Assembly: GCA_015066815.1 (NCBI GenBank)
Contig: SVNR01000016.1
Coordinates: 1 to 49,989 of the forward strand
DNA: 49,989 nucleotides
Reading direction: 5' to 3'
DNA from: Ruminococcus sp.
Lineage (GTDB): Bacteria > Bacillota > Clostridia > Oscillospirales > Ruminococcaceae
Within the stretch, counting starts at the first letter, position 1, and the number at the start of each line of letters is the position of its first letter. A program made the position numbers and the translations under genes. Of the stretch, positions 32,934-40,259 are shown piece by piece. The notes below the pieces were generated by a model. It saw only the letters and a list, made by a program, of their open reading frames with translations. It had not been told where the DNA came from and did not search any database.

Positions 32934-33316
32934 TGAGAAAGGTCAAAGATGAAAAAAGTATAAAAATCAAGGAAATCTTTGAACGTCTGAAACTGAAAAT
33001 AGAGTCAGAATATTCAGCGCAGAATGTAACGGTATATATGTTGGATGGGTATGAGGTTAATTGTATTGTTGGTGAAAAGATAGATAACACGGTGATTGAA
33101 CGCTATATGTCTTATAGCAATACCATGTTGTTGAGGTCTCCTGTTGGTTTACAGGAAGATAAAGCGTTTAAGTCAAGAGTTGTAACGCAGATAAAGATAA
33201 AGGAAAAAATATATCTTATAGTTATTTCGAGCTATAAACTGGAGGCTTTTAAGCAGGATATATCATTTATGATAGAAGATATTGTTAATGCAGGAAAAGA
33301 AGGTGAGATTTTATGA
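32933..33316 (+). CDS. Small protein of unknown function, possibly GAF-like
   Basis: The 127 residues show alternating helices and strands: IKEIFERLKLKIE, NVTVYMLDG, VVTQIKIKEKIYLIVISS and FMIEDIVNAG. The order (helix, strand, acidic loop, strands, helix) loosely fits a GAF-like sensor fold, but no ligand motif is visible. It overlaps virB4 by one base and the TadZ-like gene by four bases, so the three proteins are likely made together. Function unknown. Confidence 0.5.
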   Translation: MRKVKDEKSIKIKEIFERLKLKIESEYSAQNVTVYMLDGYEVNCIVGEKIDNTVIERYMSYSNTMLLRSPVGLQEDKAFKSRVVTQIKIKEKIYLIVISSYKLEAFKQDISFMIEDIVNAGKEGEIL

Positions 33317-34491
33317 ACGCAATATTGCTATCTTCCAAACAGAGAAGAAGATTTTATGATAGCATAGCGAAGGAAATGTCGGACTTTTACATAGTGTCGT
33401 TTGTTCCGGTAGCCAAAAGTGCTACAATTAATCACATTGAGGAGGTGAATCCTCATTGCGTTATAATAGACAAGTCTCTTAAGTTCAAGGATATCGATCT
33501 GGAAGGCTTTGTGTGTTTGTTGCAGCTTAAGATACAGAATATTCGTATAATATATAATTTTGGCACAGTTGAAGATGTTAATGAGCAAGCTTTCCGGGAT
33601 ACAATATCTTTTTTACAGCATCAAAAGGTGTATGATATAGTTATCAATGATATAGAAACTCAGCAGACTATTGAAAATCCGATGAGATTTGGAGATATAA
33701 CAGAAAAGCTTGATGATATCATCAAGGAAAAGGAGAAGTTCGTCATAAAAGATGATGAACAGTATAGCACGAATTATACGAAGAAGGATGAAACGAAGGT
33801 TGAGCTTAACTTTTTTTCGCTTTCGGATAACTATGTTTTTGATATCAATAATGTAACTGAAATAATAGATGATGGTGAAGATAAGAAAAACAATAGTCTT
33901 ACAATAGCGATAATTCAGCTACAGCACCATCTTGGATGTACAAGAACAGCCTTTGAAATGGCGAAGTATCTTCATAGTCAATCAAAAAATCCTTGTATAG
34001 TTATGGCTGATGAAGATACTTACAAGAACATGCTGAGTTTTTATAGATACAAAACAACAGCAGCTGCTGAAGGATTCAGTATAGACAGCATACATGTTCT
34101 GCCATATAGTTCATTGGATAGTGCCAGAAAAATATATACACATGTGATAATAGATATGGGTTATTTCCGAACAGAATATGAACCGATGTACAGAAAAGCA
34201 GATATAAAAATGATGATGTGTTCAGCTGCTGAATGGGATCTTATACATATTTCACGCTGGCTTAACTATCCAAGATACGACTATACCAGAGATATCAATT
34301 ATCTTTTTACTGCTTCCCAGCAGAGGTATGTGCAGTTGAACAAATCACTTCTGAAGGGAAATTGTATGGCATACAGGGTGGATTATAATGATCATTCTTT
34401 TAACAAAAAAGTTTATGAGATGATAATGAAACGTTATGATCTGAGAAAACCAAATGCACATAAAAAGCGGAAAATCATGAAATTGAGATGA
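33313..34491 (+). CDS. TadZ/MinD-like protein with a degenerate P-loop
   Basis: The 392 residues comprise an atypical receiver-like N-domain (about 1-120: VNPHCVIIDKSLKFKDID), a charged linker, and a ParA/MinD-like domain from about residue 195. The expected Walker A reads IQLQHHLGCTRTAFEMAKYL: glycine and threonines remain but both lysines are absent. A Walker B-like THVIIDMGY is near residue 280. This architecture recalls TadZ/CpaE localisation proteins of Tad pili, in which the N-domain is also a pseudo-receiver. A role in placing the transfer apparatus at a cell pole is an inference. The C-terminus is very basic (KPNAHKKRKIMKLR). Confidence 0.6.
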   Translation: MNAILLSSKQRRRFYDSIAKEMSDFYIVSFVPVAKSATINHIEEVNPHCVIIDKSLKFKDIDLEGFVCLLQLKIQNIRIIYNFGTVEDVNEQAFRDTISFLQHQKVYDIVINDIETQQTIENPMRFGDITEKLDDIIKEKEKFVIKDDEQYSTNYTKKDETKVELNFFSLSDNYVFDINNVTEIIDDGEDKKNNSLTIAIIQLQHHLGCTRTAFEMAKYLHSQSKNPCIVMADEDTYKNMLSFYRYKTTAAAEGFSIDSIHVLPYSSLDSARKIYTHVIIDMGYFRTEYEPMYRKADIKMMMCSAAEWDLIHISRWLNYPRYDYTRDINYLFTASQQRYVQLNKSLLKGNCMAYRVDYNDHSFNKKVYEMIMKRYDLRKPNAHKKRKIMKLR

Positions 34492-34513
34492 TTGAAAAAG
34501 GAGAATGTCAAAA

Positions 34514-34729
34514 ATGATTGAATCAATTAAAGAGTTATGCAGAACAAATGAGTATTTTAACATAAACGATGAAAAAGATTTATTCGGAAGAGTGCTTGAT
34601 ATGGTATTTGATAAAAGATTTTCAAACCGTGAAATAGCTGCAGCAATATGGGTTTGTTCCAGAGGAGCTTCTCTGGAACGGATAGAAAAAGAAATCTCTC
34701 AAATTTTCATGCTTTCGTCATTTGAATAA
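34514..34729 (+). CDS. Small acidic helical protein, unknown
   Basis: I favour ATG 34514, ten bases after GGAG; ATG 34505 is one base from it and less likely. The 71 residues are mostly helical (IESIKELCRTNEYFNI, FSNREIAAAIWVCSRGA, LERIEKEISQIFML). The middle part has a helix-turn-helix flavour. No family recognised. It follows the TadZ-like gene by 22 bases. Confidence 0.55.
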   Translation: MIESIKELCRTNEYFNINDEKDLFGRVLDMVFDKRFSNREIAAAIWVCSRGASLERIEKEISQIFMLSSFE

Positions 34730-34768
34730 GGGGAATTGAAATGAAATCAATATAAAGGATATAATAAT

Positions 34769-35722
34769 ATGGAAAAAAATACGAATCCATGGAATGATAT
34801 AAAAACAACAATCAAAACAAATATAGATATTCCAGACAGCTGTATGATTCTAACGGAACGACAGTGGGCAAAAAAAGGATATCTGAAAAATGATGAGAAC
34901 TGCGGAAAAATGCTCTGGTCAAACAGAAATGCAAATGGGAAAAAGTATCTTTATCTATGGAACAGTGAAGTAAGAAAAGCTACCGATGAGGAGATCAAAG
35001 ATTATTTCGCACCGGAACGTCAAAGAAAAGCCGGATATCGAATAAAGGCAAGGGAAAAAAAACAGAAAGAACAGGAACAGCTTGAACTAAGAATGCTCAG
35101 TATGGAAAACCAGATAAAAGTTTTGCAGGAGCAGCTTGACAGGGCAACGAGAATGATTTGTCAATATAATGTATCTTATGAAATGCATAATACAGCTATT
35201 GTTATAGATACAGAAACAACTGGGTTAATTGCCGGCTGCGATGAACTTCTTCAGGTATCAATTATAAATGAAGACGGGGAAACATTACTCAACAGTTATA
35301 TAAAGCCGTTATTTCATGATACATGGGAAAAAGCTGAACGTGTGAATGGAATATCACAGAGTATGGTAAAAAATGCTCCAACCATAATTGAGATTTGTGC
35401 TGATATACAAAAAATTATTAGCCAGGCAAAAGTAATAATCGGATACAATACAGATTTTGACTTAGGCTTTCTCGAAAATGCAGGTATTATCATTCCTGAT
35501 AATGCAGAAATAATTGATGTAATGAAAGATTTCGCAGAAATATATGGTGAATACTCAGATTTTTATGATGCATATAAATGGCAAAAATTATCTACCTGTG
35601 CCAACTATTTTGATTATGACTGGGGAAATGATAAGGCTCATGATAGCTTGTCTGACTGTAAAGCAACACTCTACTGTTACAAAAAAATAAGAGATATAAA
35701 GGAAAATATAAATGGATTATGA
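34769..35722 (+). CDS. DEDDh 3'-5' exonuclease with N-terminal accessory region
   Basis: The 317 residues begin with a basic domain (about 1-90: ILTERQWAKKGYL, NANGKKYLYLWNSEV) and a coiled coil (about 90-135). An exonuclease domain follows: VIDTETTGL (Asp, Glu near 147-149), VIIGYNTDFDLGFLE (Asp) and AHDSLSDCKAT (His, Asp near 291-296). This is the DEDDh arrangement of DnaQ-type proofreading exonucleases. It may process DNA ends during transfer or replication of the element. AAAGGA precedes the ATG. The stop overlaps the next gene by 11 bases. Confidence 0.85.
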   Translation: MEKNTNPWNDIKTTIKTNIDIPDSCMILTERQWAKKGYLKNDENCGKMLWSNRNANGKKYLYLWNSEVRKATDEEIKDYFAPERQRKAGYRIKAREKKQKEQEQLELRMLSMENQIKVLQEQLDRATRMICQYNVSYEMHNTAIVIDTETTGLIAGCDELLQVSIINEDGETLLNSYIKPLFHDTWEKAERVNGISQSMVKNAPTIIEICADIQKIISQAKVIIGYNTDFDLGFLENAGIIIPDNAEIIDVMKDFAEIYGEYSDFYDAYKWQKLSTCANYFDYDWGNDKAHDSLSDCKATLYCYKKIRDIKENINGL

Positions 35723-35978
35723 AACACTAAAATCAGGCTTTATATTATTTATCAAAGTACTTGTTGCTCTGGTCATGTTGAGATTTAATTACTTTCTGAT
35801 TCAACCGGAACTAAGCAATTTCTTTGAAGATGTTTGGGATTTTATCCATTCCCATTACAACATTAAGAAATACAAAAAAGTGAAAATCTCATTACAAAGA
35901 GAGATAAAAGAAGATTTGGATAGGATAGCAAAAAAAACAGGGAGTGAGTACGGAAGAACTAATCGTTTCAATAATTGA
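35712..35978 (+). CDS. Small single-pass membrane protein
   Basis: The 88 residues have one hydrophobic segment (about 11-30: FILFIKVLVALVMLRFNYFL) and a basic cytosolic tail (KKYKKVKISLQREIKEDLDRIAKK). The start lies inside the exonuclease gene. Tail and size suggest a membrane-bound accessory of the transfer machinery. No family recognised. Confidence 0.5.
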   Translation: MDYETLKSGFILFIKVLVALVMLRFNYFLIQPELSNFFEDVWDFIHSHYNIKKYKKVKISLQREIKEDLDRIAKKTGSEYGRTNRFNN

Positions 35979-36034
35979 AAACACAACTACAGTGACGGAA
36001 GAAAAACTAACAAAATAGGTTACAGGAGGTTAAA

Positions 36035-38152
36035 ATGGTTGTTATATATGCAGAAAAAAGCTCTCTGGCAAAAGAAATAGCCGGAGCACTTGGTGCCGGT
36101 AAGCGTATTCCACTTGCCGGCGAACCGACTATAGGTTATTATCAGTTCCGGTTTCAAGGTGAAGATGCAGTATTATGTCACGGCGTCGGACACCTCGCAC
36201 AGCTTGTGCCGGCAAAAAGTTACGATGAAAAATTCAGCAAATGGGATTTGGCTGTATTTCCGTGTATTCCTGATACTTTTCGTGCTGCAGCAAAGTCGCA
36301 GACAGTAACCTGTCTGAAACTTGTAAAAAGTTTTCTGGATAAGGCGGACTGGGCGATAAATGCGACTGATCCGGACAGAGAAGGAGAACTGATATTTGGA
36401 TATGTAAGAGATGTATGTAAATATACCAGGCCGGTAAAACGTGTTTGGATTGAAGATTTGACGGATGAGAAGATAAGAAAAGCATTTGCTAATCTGAAAA
36501 AAGAAAATGAACAGCTGTCAGCTCAGCAAGCCGGATGTGCAGCCGATTTGCAGAAAGCAGGACGTGCGAGAGATATAGCCGACTGGACAGTTGGAACCAA
36601 TCTTACCGTAGCTACTACAAAGAAGTTCGGAAGCTTTGAAAATCTTCTGAGTGTCGGAAGAGTTCAGACACCGACGCTTGCAATGGTAGTAAACAGAGAA
36701 AAACAAATTATTTCTCATGTAAAAACACCATTCTGGAAAGTCATAGCTAAGTTCAGTTCTGATGGAACAGAGTTTGAAGCTGAGCATGAACATGGTAATT
36801 ATGATAACGAAGCGGATGCAAACGCTGTACAAGCTAAATGCAGTGGTAATAACGGCATTGTAAAGACTAAGACAGTAAAACATACTACTACCTCTGCCCC
36901 GCTGCTGTACAACGCTACACAGCTTCAGATTGCGTGTTCTAAAAAGTATGGATGGAATTCAGATAAAACCATGGCCGTTATGCAGCAGCTGTATGAACAT
37001 AAACTTATGTCTTATCCTCGAACATCATCAGAACATCTTACAGAAGCCATGATTCCTGAAATCAAAGAAACAATACAGAAACTCTTTAATACACCTGAGT
37101 ACAGGAATTATGCTGTTCCTGAAGAGCAGTGGAGTGCATTTACATCAAGGCACTTTGACGACAAGAAAGTCGGCTCTCATCCTGCTATTACACCTACAAC
37201 AAAGGTTCCGGACCTGAACGGAATATCAGAAGATGAGAAAATGCTGTATGATCTGCTTGCAAAGTCGATAATACGTATGGTATATCCGAAAGTTGAGACT
37301 GATGAAACAAGCGTTGTAATTGATGTCAATGGTAACAAATTCAAAGCAAACGGAAGTGTAATAACCAATACCGGATGGTATTCTGTTGATGCAATGTCGG
37401 AAAACAAAAAACAACTTCCAAACCTGAATGAAAATGATGTTATTCCCGGAAAATATGAAGTGAAAAAAGGTGAAACCGAGCCGCCTAAACGATTTACTGA
37501 AGCAACATTGCTGGCTGCTATGGAGCTTGCCGGCGCAAACGTCGAGGACGAAGAAGCACGTACTTTGATGAAAATGCAGAAAAAGGGTCTTGGAACGGAT
37601 GCAACACGTGTTGCTATCCTAAAAGGTTTGTTTCAGCGAGGATATCTGGAACGCAAAGGAAAATCAATTATTCCAACGGAAAAAGGTATCTATCTTATTG
37701 ATTCACTTCCGGTTGAAGAATTGAAGTCGGCTGAACTTACAGGCGAATGGGAAAAACAGCTTAATGATATTGCACTTGGAACTAAAGATTTTAATCAGTT
37801 TGTTGATGAACTGAAATCTACAGCAAGAGAGTGGTATAATGCAGTTGCTCACAGTACAGCTGATAAGTTTGTTTCTGAAAATGATTCAAAATTAATATGT
37901 CCTCTTTGCGGAAAGAAACTTAATAAGATGCAGTGGGGATATGGCTGCTCAGGGTATAAGGAAGGCTGTAAATTTTCTGTTGGTGAAATCTGCGGTAAAA
38001 AAATAACCGAAAGTCAGGTTATATCACTGATAACAAAAGGAAAAACAAGTGTTATCAAAGGGTTTACCGCAAAATCAGGTAAGAAATTTGATGCATCATT
38101 GTGGCTTGATAAAAACACTGGTAAGATTAATTTTGAATTTCTCAAAAAATAA
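36035..38152 (+). CDS. topB: DNA topoisomerase III (type IA), ICE type
   Basis: AGGAGG precedes the ATG. The 705 residues show all type IA features: a TOPRIM domain with AEKSSLAKEIAGALG at the start and ATDPDREGELIF near residue 112, the active-site Tyr in MSYPRTSSEHL near 326, and a C-terminal four-Cys zinc finger (CPLCGKKLNKMQWGYGC). Type IA enzymes pass single strands and unlink replicating or transferring DNA. TopB genes of this form are characteristic of large Firmicutes ICEs. The TOPRIM/DUF3991 gene follows after 12 bases. Confidence 0.93.
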   Translation: MVVIYAEKSSLAKEIAGALGAGKRIPLAGEPTIGYYQFRFQGEDAVLCHGVGHLAQLVPAKSYDEKFSKWDLAVFPCIPDTFRAAAKSQTVTCLKLVKSFLDKADWAINATDPDREGELIFGYVRDVCKYTRPVKRVWIEDLTDEKIRKAFANLKKENEQLSAQQAGCAADLQKAGRARDIADWTVGTNLTVATTKKFGSFENLLSVGRVQTPTLAMVVNREKQIISHVKTPFWKVIAKFSSDGTEFEAEHEHGNYDNEADANAVQAKCSGNNGIVKTKTVKHTTTSAPLLYNATQLQIACSKKYGWNSDKTMAVMQQLYEHKLMSYPRTSSEHLTEAMIPEIKETIQKLFNTPEYRNYAVPEEQWSAFTSRHFDDKKVGSHPAITPTTKVPDLNGISEDEKMLYDLLAKSIIRMVYPKVETDETSVVIDVNGNKFKANGSVITNTGWYSVDAMSENKKQLPNLNENDVIPGKYEVKKGETEPPKRFTEATLLAAMELAGANVEDEEARTLMKMQKKGLGTDATRVAILKGLFQRGYLERKGKSIIPTEKGIYLIDSLPVEELKSAELTGEWEKQLNDIALGTKDFNQFVDELKSTAREWYNAVAHSTADKFVSENDSKLICPLCGKKLNKMQWGYGCSGYKEGCKFSVGEICGKKITESQVISLITKGKTSVIKGFTAKSGKKFDASLWLDKNTGKINFEFLKK

Positions 38153-38164
38153 GGAGGTATATAT

Positions 38165-39142
38165 ATGCATGTAACAAGTGAACAGAAAGAAGAAGCAAGC
38201 AAGATAGATTTGGTTGACTATCTGCTGAGCAAAGGATATGAAATTGTAAAAAGAGGGAATAGCTATAAGATAAATCTTCATGGTCGGAAATATCCAGGCG
38301 ATATGTCGTCTCTTTCGGTTTTTGATAATCGCAGGGGATGGAAGCGCTGGAGTACAGGAGAACATGGTGGAGATACAATATCATTTCTTGAAAAAAACAT
38401 GGGTATGAGTTTTCAGGAAGCTGTGATTGAGCTTACAGGTGGAAAAACATATTCTGATATTTCGCATCCAAGGCCAGCTCCAAAAGTTTTAACAAATGAA
38501 CAATCAGAAAAGCCGTTGAATCTTCCTCAAAAAACTGAGGAAAAGTATTCACGGCTTTTTGCATATCTGACTAAAACAAGAATGATAGATGCCTGCATAG
38601 TAAATCAAATGTGTAACGATAAAAAGCTTTATCAGGATGTTCATGGAAATGTTGTTTTCGTTGGCAAAGATGAAAACCAGTCTCCGCGCTTTGCCTGCGT
38701 TCGCGGAACTAATACAGATAAACCGTTCAAAGGTGACTGTGACGGCAGTGACAAAAGATATGCCTTTTCTATGGAAGGCACAAACAAAGTTAAACTATAC
38801 ATATTTGAAGCACCTGTTGATCTTATGAGCCATGCTACATTGGCAAATCATTATGTTGATAATTCAAACGCATGGAAAATACATTCCCGGATATGCCTTG
38901 CCGGTACATCTGATGTATCTCTTGAGCATTACCTTAAGTCTCATCCGTATGTAAAGGAACTGCACTTTTGTCTTGATAATGATGAACCTGGTCGGACTGC
39001 TGCTGCAAAATACTGTGATAAATACAGCCGATTAGGATACGTGACAGTTAATCATTGCCCAAAACTTAAAGATATCAATGAAGATCTTATTTCATTTCTG
39101 GAAAAACCCAGGCAAAATAAAAACAAACCAATGAAAAAATAG
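38165..39142 (+). CDS. DUF3991/TOPRIM domain protein, primase-like
   Basis: The 325-residue protein has a strong AGGAGG site. The N-terminal part (about 10-95) resembles the CHC2-like domain of primases (LLSKGYEIVKRGNSYKI, SVFDNRRGWKRWSTGEHGG) but lacks the zinc cysteines. Then come DUF3991-like sequence (VNQMCNDKKLYQD) and a TOPRIM region (YIFEAPVDLMS, HFCLDNDEPGRTA). Primase-like proteins of this type occur in ICEs and plasmids, probably priming the complementary strand after transfer. Lack of the zinc knuckle suggests a different DNA contact or a non-primase nuclease role. Confidence 0.82.
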   Translation: MHVTSEQKEEASKIDLVDYLLSKGYEIVKRGNSYKINLHGRKYPGDMSSLSVFDNRRGWKRWSTGEHGGDTISFLEKNMGMSFQEAVIELTGGKTYSDISHPRPAPKVLTNEQSEKPLNLPQKTEEKYSRLFAYLTKTRMIDACIVNQMCNDKKLYQDVHGNVVFVGKDENQSPRFACVRGTNTDKPFKGDCDGSDKRYAFSMEGTNKVKLYIFEAPVDLMSHATLANHYVDNSNAWKIHSRICLAGTSDVSLEHYLKSHPYVKELHFCLDNDEPGRTAAAKYCDKYSRLGYVTVNHCPKLKDINEDLISFLEKPRQNKNKPMKK

Positions 39143-39157
39143 AAAGGAAGTGGAAAG

Positions 39158-39904
39158 GTGAGTAAATTTACGCTTTCAAACAAAATATTTGAGATGAATC
39201 TTGATGCAAAGGAACTTAGTGTATATGCTTACCTTTGCAGTTTGCCTTCAGTTCAGGATACCCTTGACAATAACTCTACAGTAAAAGTAAAACAGTCTAC
39301 AATAGCTCAGAAATGTGGCCTAAGAGCTGTGCAGACTGTTTCTGGTATTATCTCACGAATTAAAAGCAAAGGGCTTGTAGAACCTGTCAGGCGATCTGTG
39401 AAAGCTAATTCCCATAAGGGTACATATATATATGAAGTGAAAAAGGCTAAAACAGAAAATGGATATTTTATTGTAGACAGGCGTGTTTTCGGAAGTATAA
39501 ATCCAAGACAGATGATGATTTACCTTTTTCTGTGCAAAGCATATAGTGTTACATTATGTGATTCGTGGAATAGTTACAATGATATTTCCAGATATACTGG
39601 GATGAAGCGTGAAACGGTCATTCGTACAGTTTCAGAATTGGTTGAAAAGAAGCTCATTGTAAAGTCAAGAAGAAAGTCAAGAGAAAACAAAAAAGTTTAT
39701 GTTGATAATCATTATCAGATAATAATATTTGTGCAGGGGAAAATAAAGAAAAAAAGAAATGCAGTTCTACTTCAAACAAAGCTGCATTTCCACCTGTTGT
39801 CGTCAAATACATATAGCGACAATATAAATATTAGCATTAATAAAGTGAAATGTCAAGTGAAACCGGTAAAGTTTTGTCTGATAAGGGGTAGTCCCGAAAA
39901 TTAA
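39158..39904 (+). CDS. Helix-turn-helix protein, possible replication initiator or regulator
   Basis: Starts with GTG at 39158 behind AAAGGAAG. The 248 residues contain two related winged-helix modules. One is about 20-95 (ELSVYAYLCSL, QSTIAQKCGL, IISRIKSKGLVEPV) and the other about 115-190 (PRQMMIYLFLCK, YNDISRYTGMKRETVIRTV, LVEKKLIVKSRR). A tandem winged-helix form is common in plasmid Rep proteins and in ICE HTH proteins. The basic C-terminus (KIKKKRNAVLLQTKLHFH) may be frame-drifted. It lies next to the TOPRIM protein, supporting a replication role, but a transcription regulator is equally possible. Confidence 0.7.
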   Translation: MSKFTLSNKIFEMNLDAKELSVYAYLCSLPSVQDTLDNNSTVKVKQSTIAQKCGLRAVQTVSGIISRIKSKGLVEPVRRSVKANSHKGTYIYEVKKAKTENGYFIVDRRVFGSINPRQMMIYLFLCKAYSVTLCDSWNSYNDISRYTGMKRETVIRTVSELVEKKLIVKSRRKSRENKKVYVDNHYQIIIFVQGKIKKKRNAVLLQTKLHFHLLSSNTYSDNINISINKVKCQVKPVKFCLIRGSPEN

Positions 39905-40211
39905 ACTCATATTCAGTACCCAAATATTCTTTACATTTGGAAAAAGAAAAATTAGATTATAGTTAACTTAGGTAAATAGAGTTAACTATGGGATTCTTTC
40001 TAAACGCAATCATGAAAGTTTTTATGCGTATGGCCTATTAACACAATGTAGAATAGCCACGTAAAAATGCTACCAACCACATAAATAGGCGATTGGATAA
40101 TGCTTATATTGGTAAAAATCCGCATGATTGTTGAAATGTTGAAAAAGTGCTGCTTTTTTCTTTTCCAATGCGATTAGCATGGCGATGAATATGAAAAATT
40201 ATATACAGGTA
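39905..40211. other. Intergenic region (about 355 bp to the next start) with small dyads
   Basis: No gene seen. It holds CCAAAT/ATTTGG (39928-39943 region), two AGTTAACT palindromes about 20 bases apart (39962 and 39979 areas), and a longer imperfect hairpin GGCCTATT/AATAGCC near 40035. The A/T-rich, dyad-containing layout downstream of a Rep-like gene would suit a replication origin or regulatory region, but there are no clear iterons. The promoter of the giant helicase gene follows at 40212. Confidence 0.4.
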
Positions 40212-40240
40212 TTGACTTTTACGCTTTACAGTGCTACAAT
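40212..40240 (+). promoter_or_regulatory. Promoter of the methyltransferase-helicase gene
   Basis: TTGACT (40212-40217), 17-base spacer, TACAAT (40235-40240). The -10 region reads GTGCTACAAT, half of the palindrome present at 30033 and 48641. It lies 20 bases before the start codon, leaving a very short leader. Confidence 0.75.
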
Positions 40241-40259
40241 GATAAAGGAAGTGATGATA

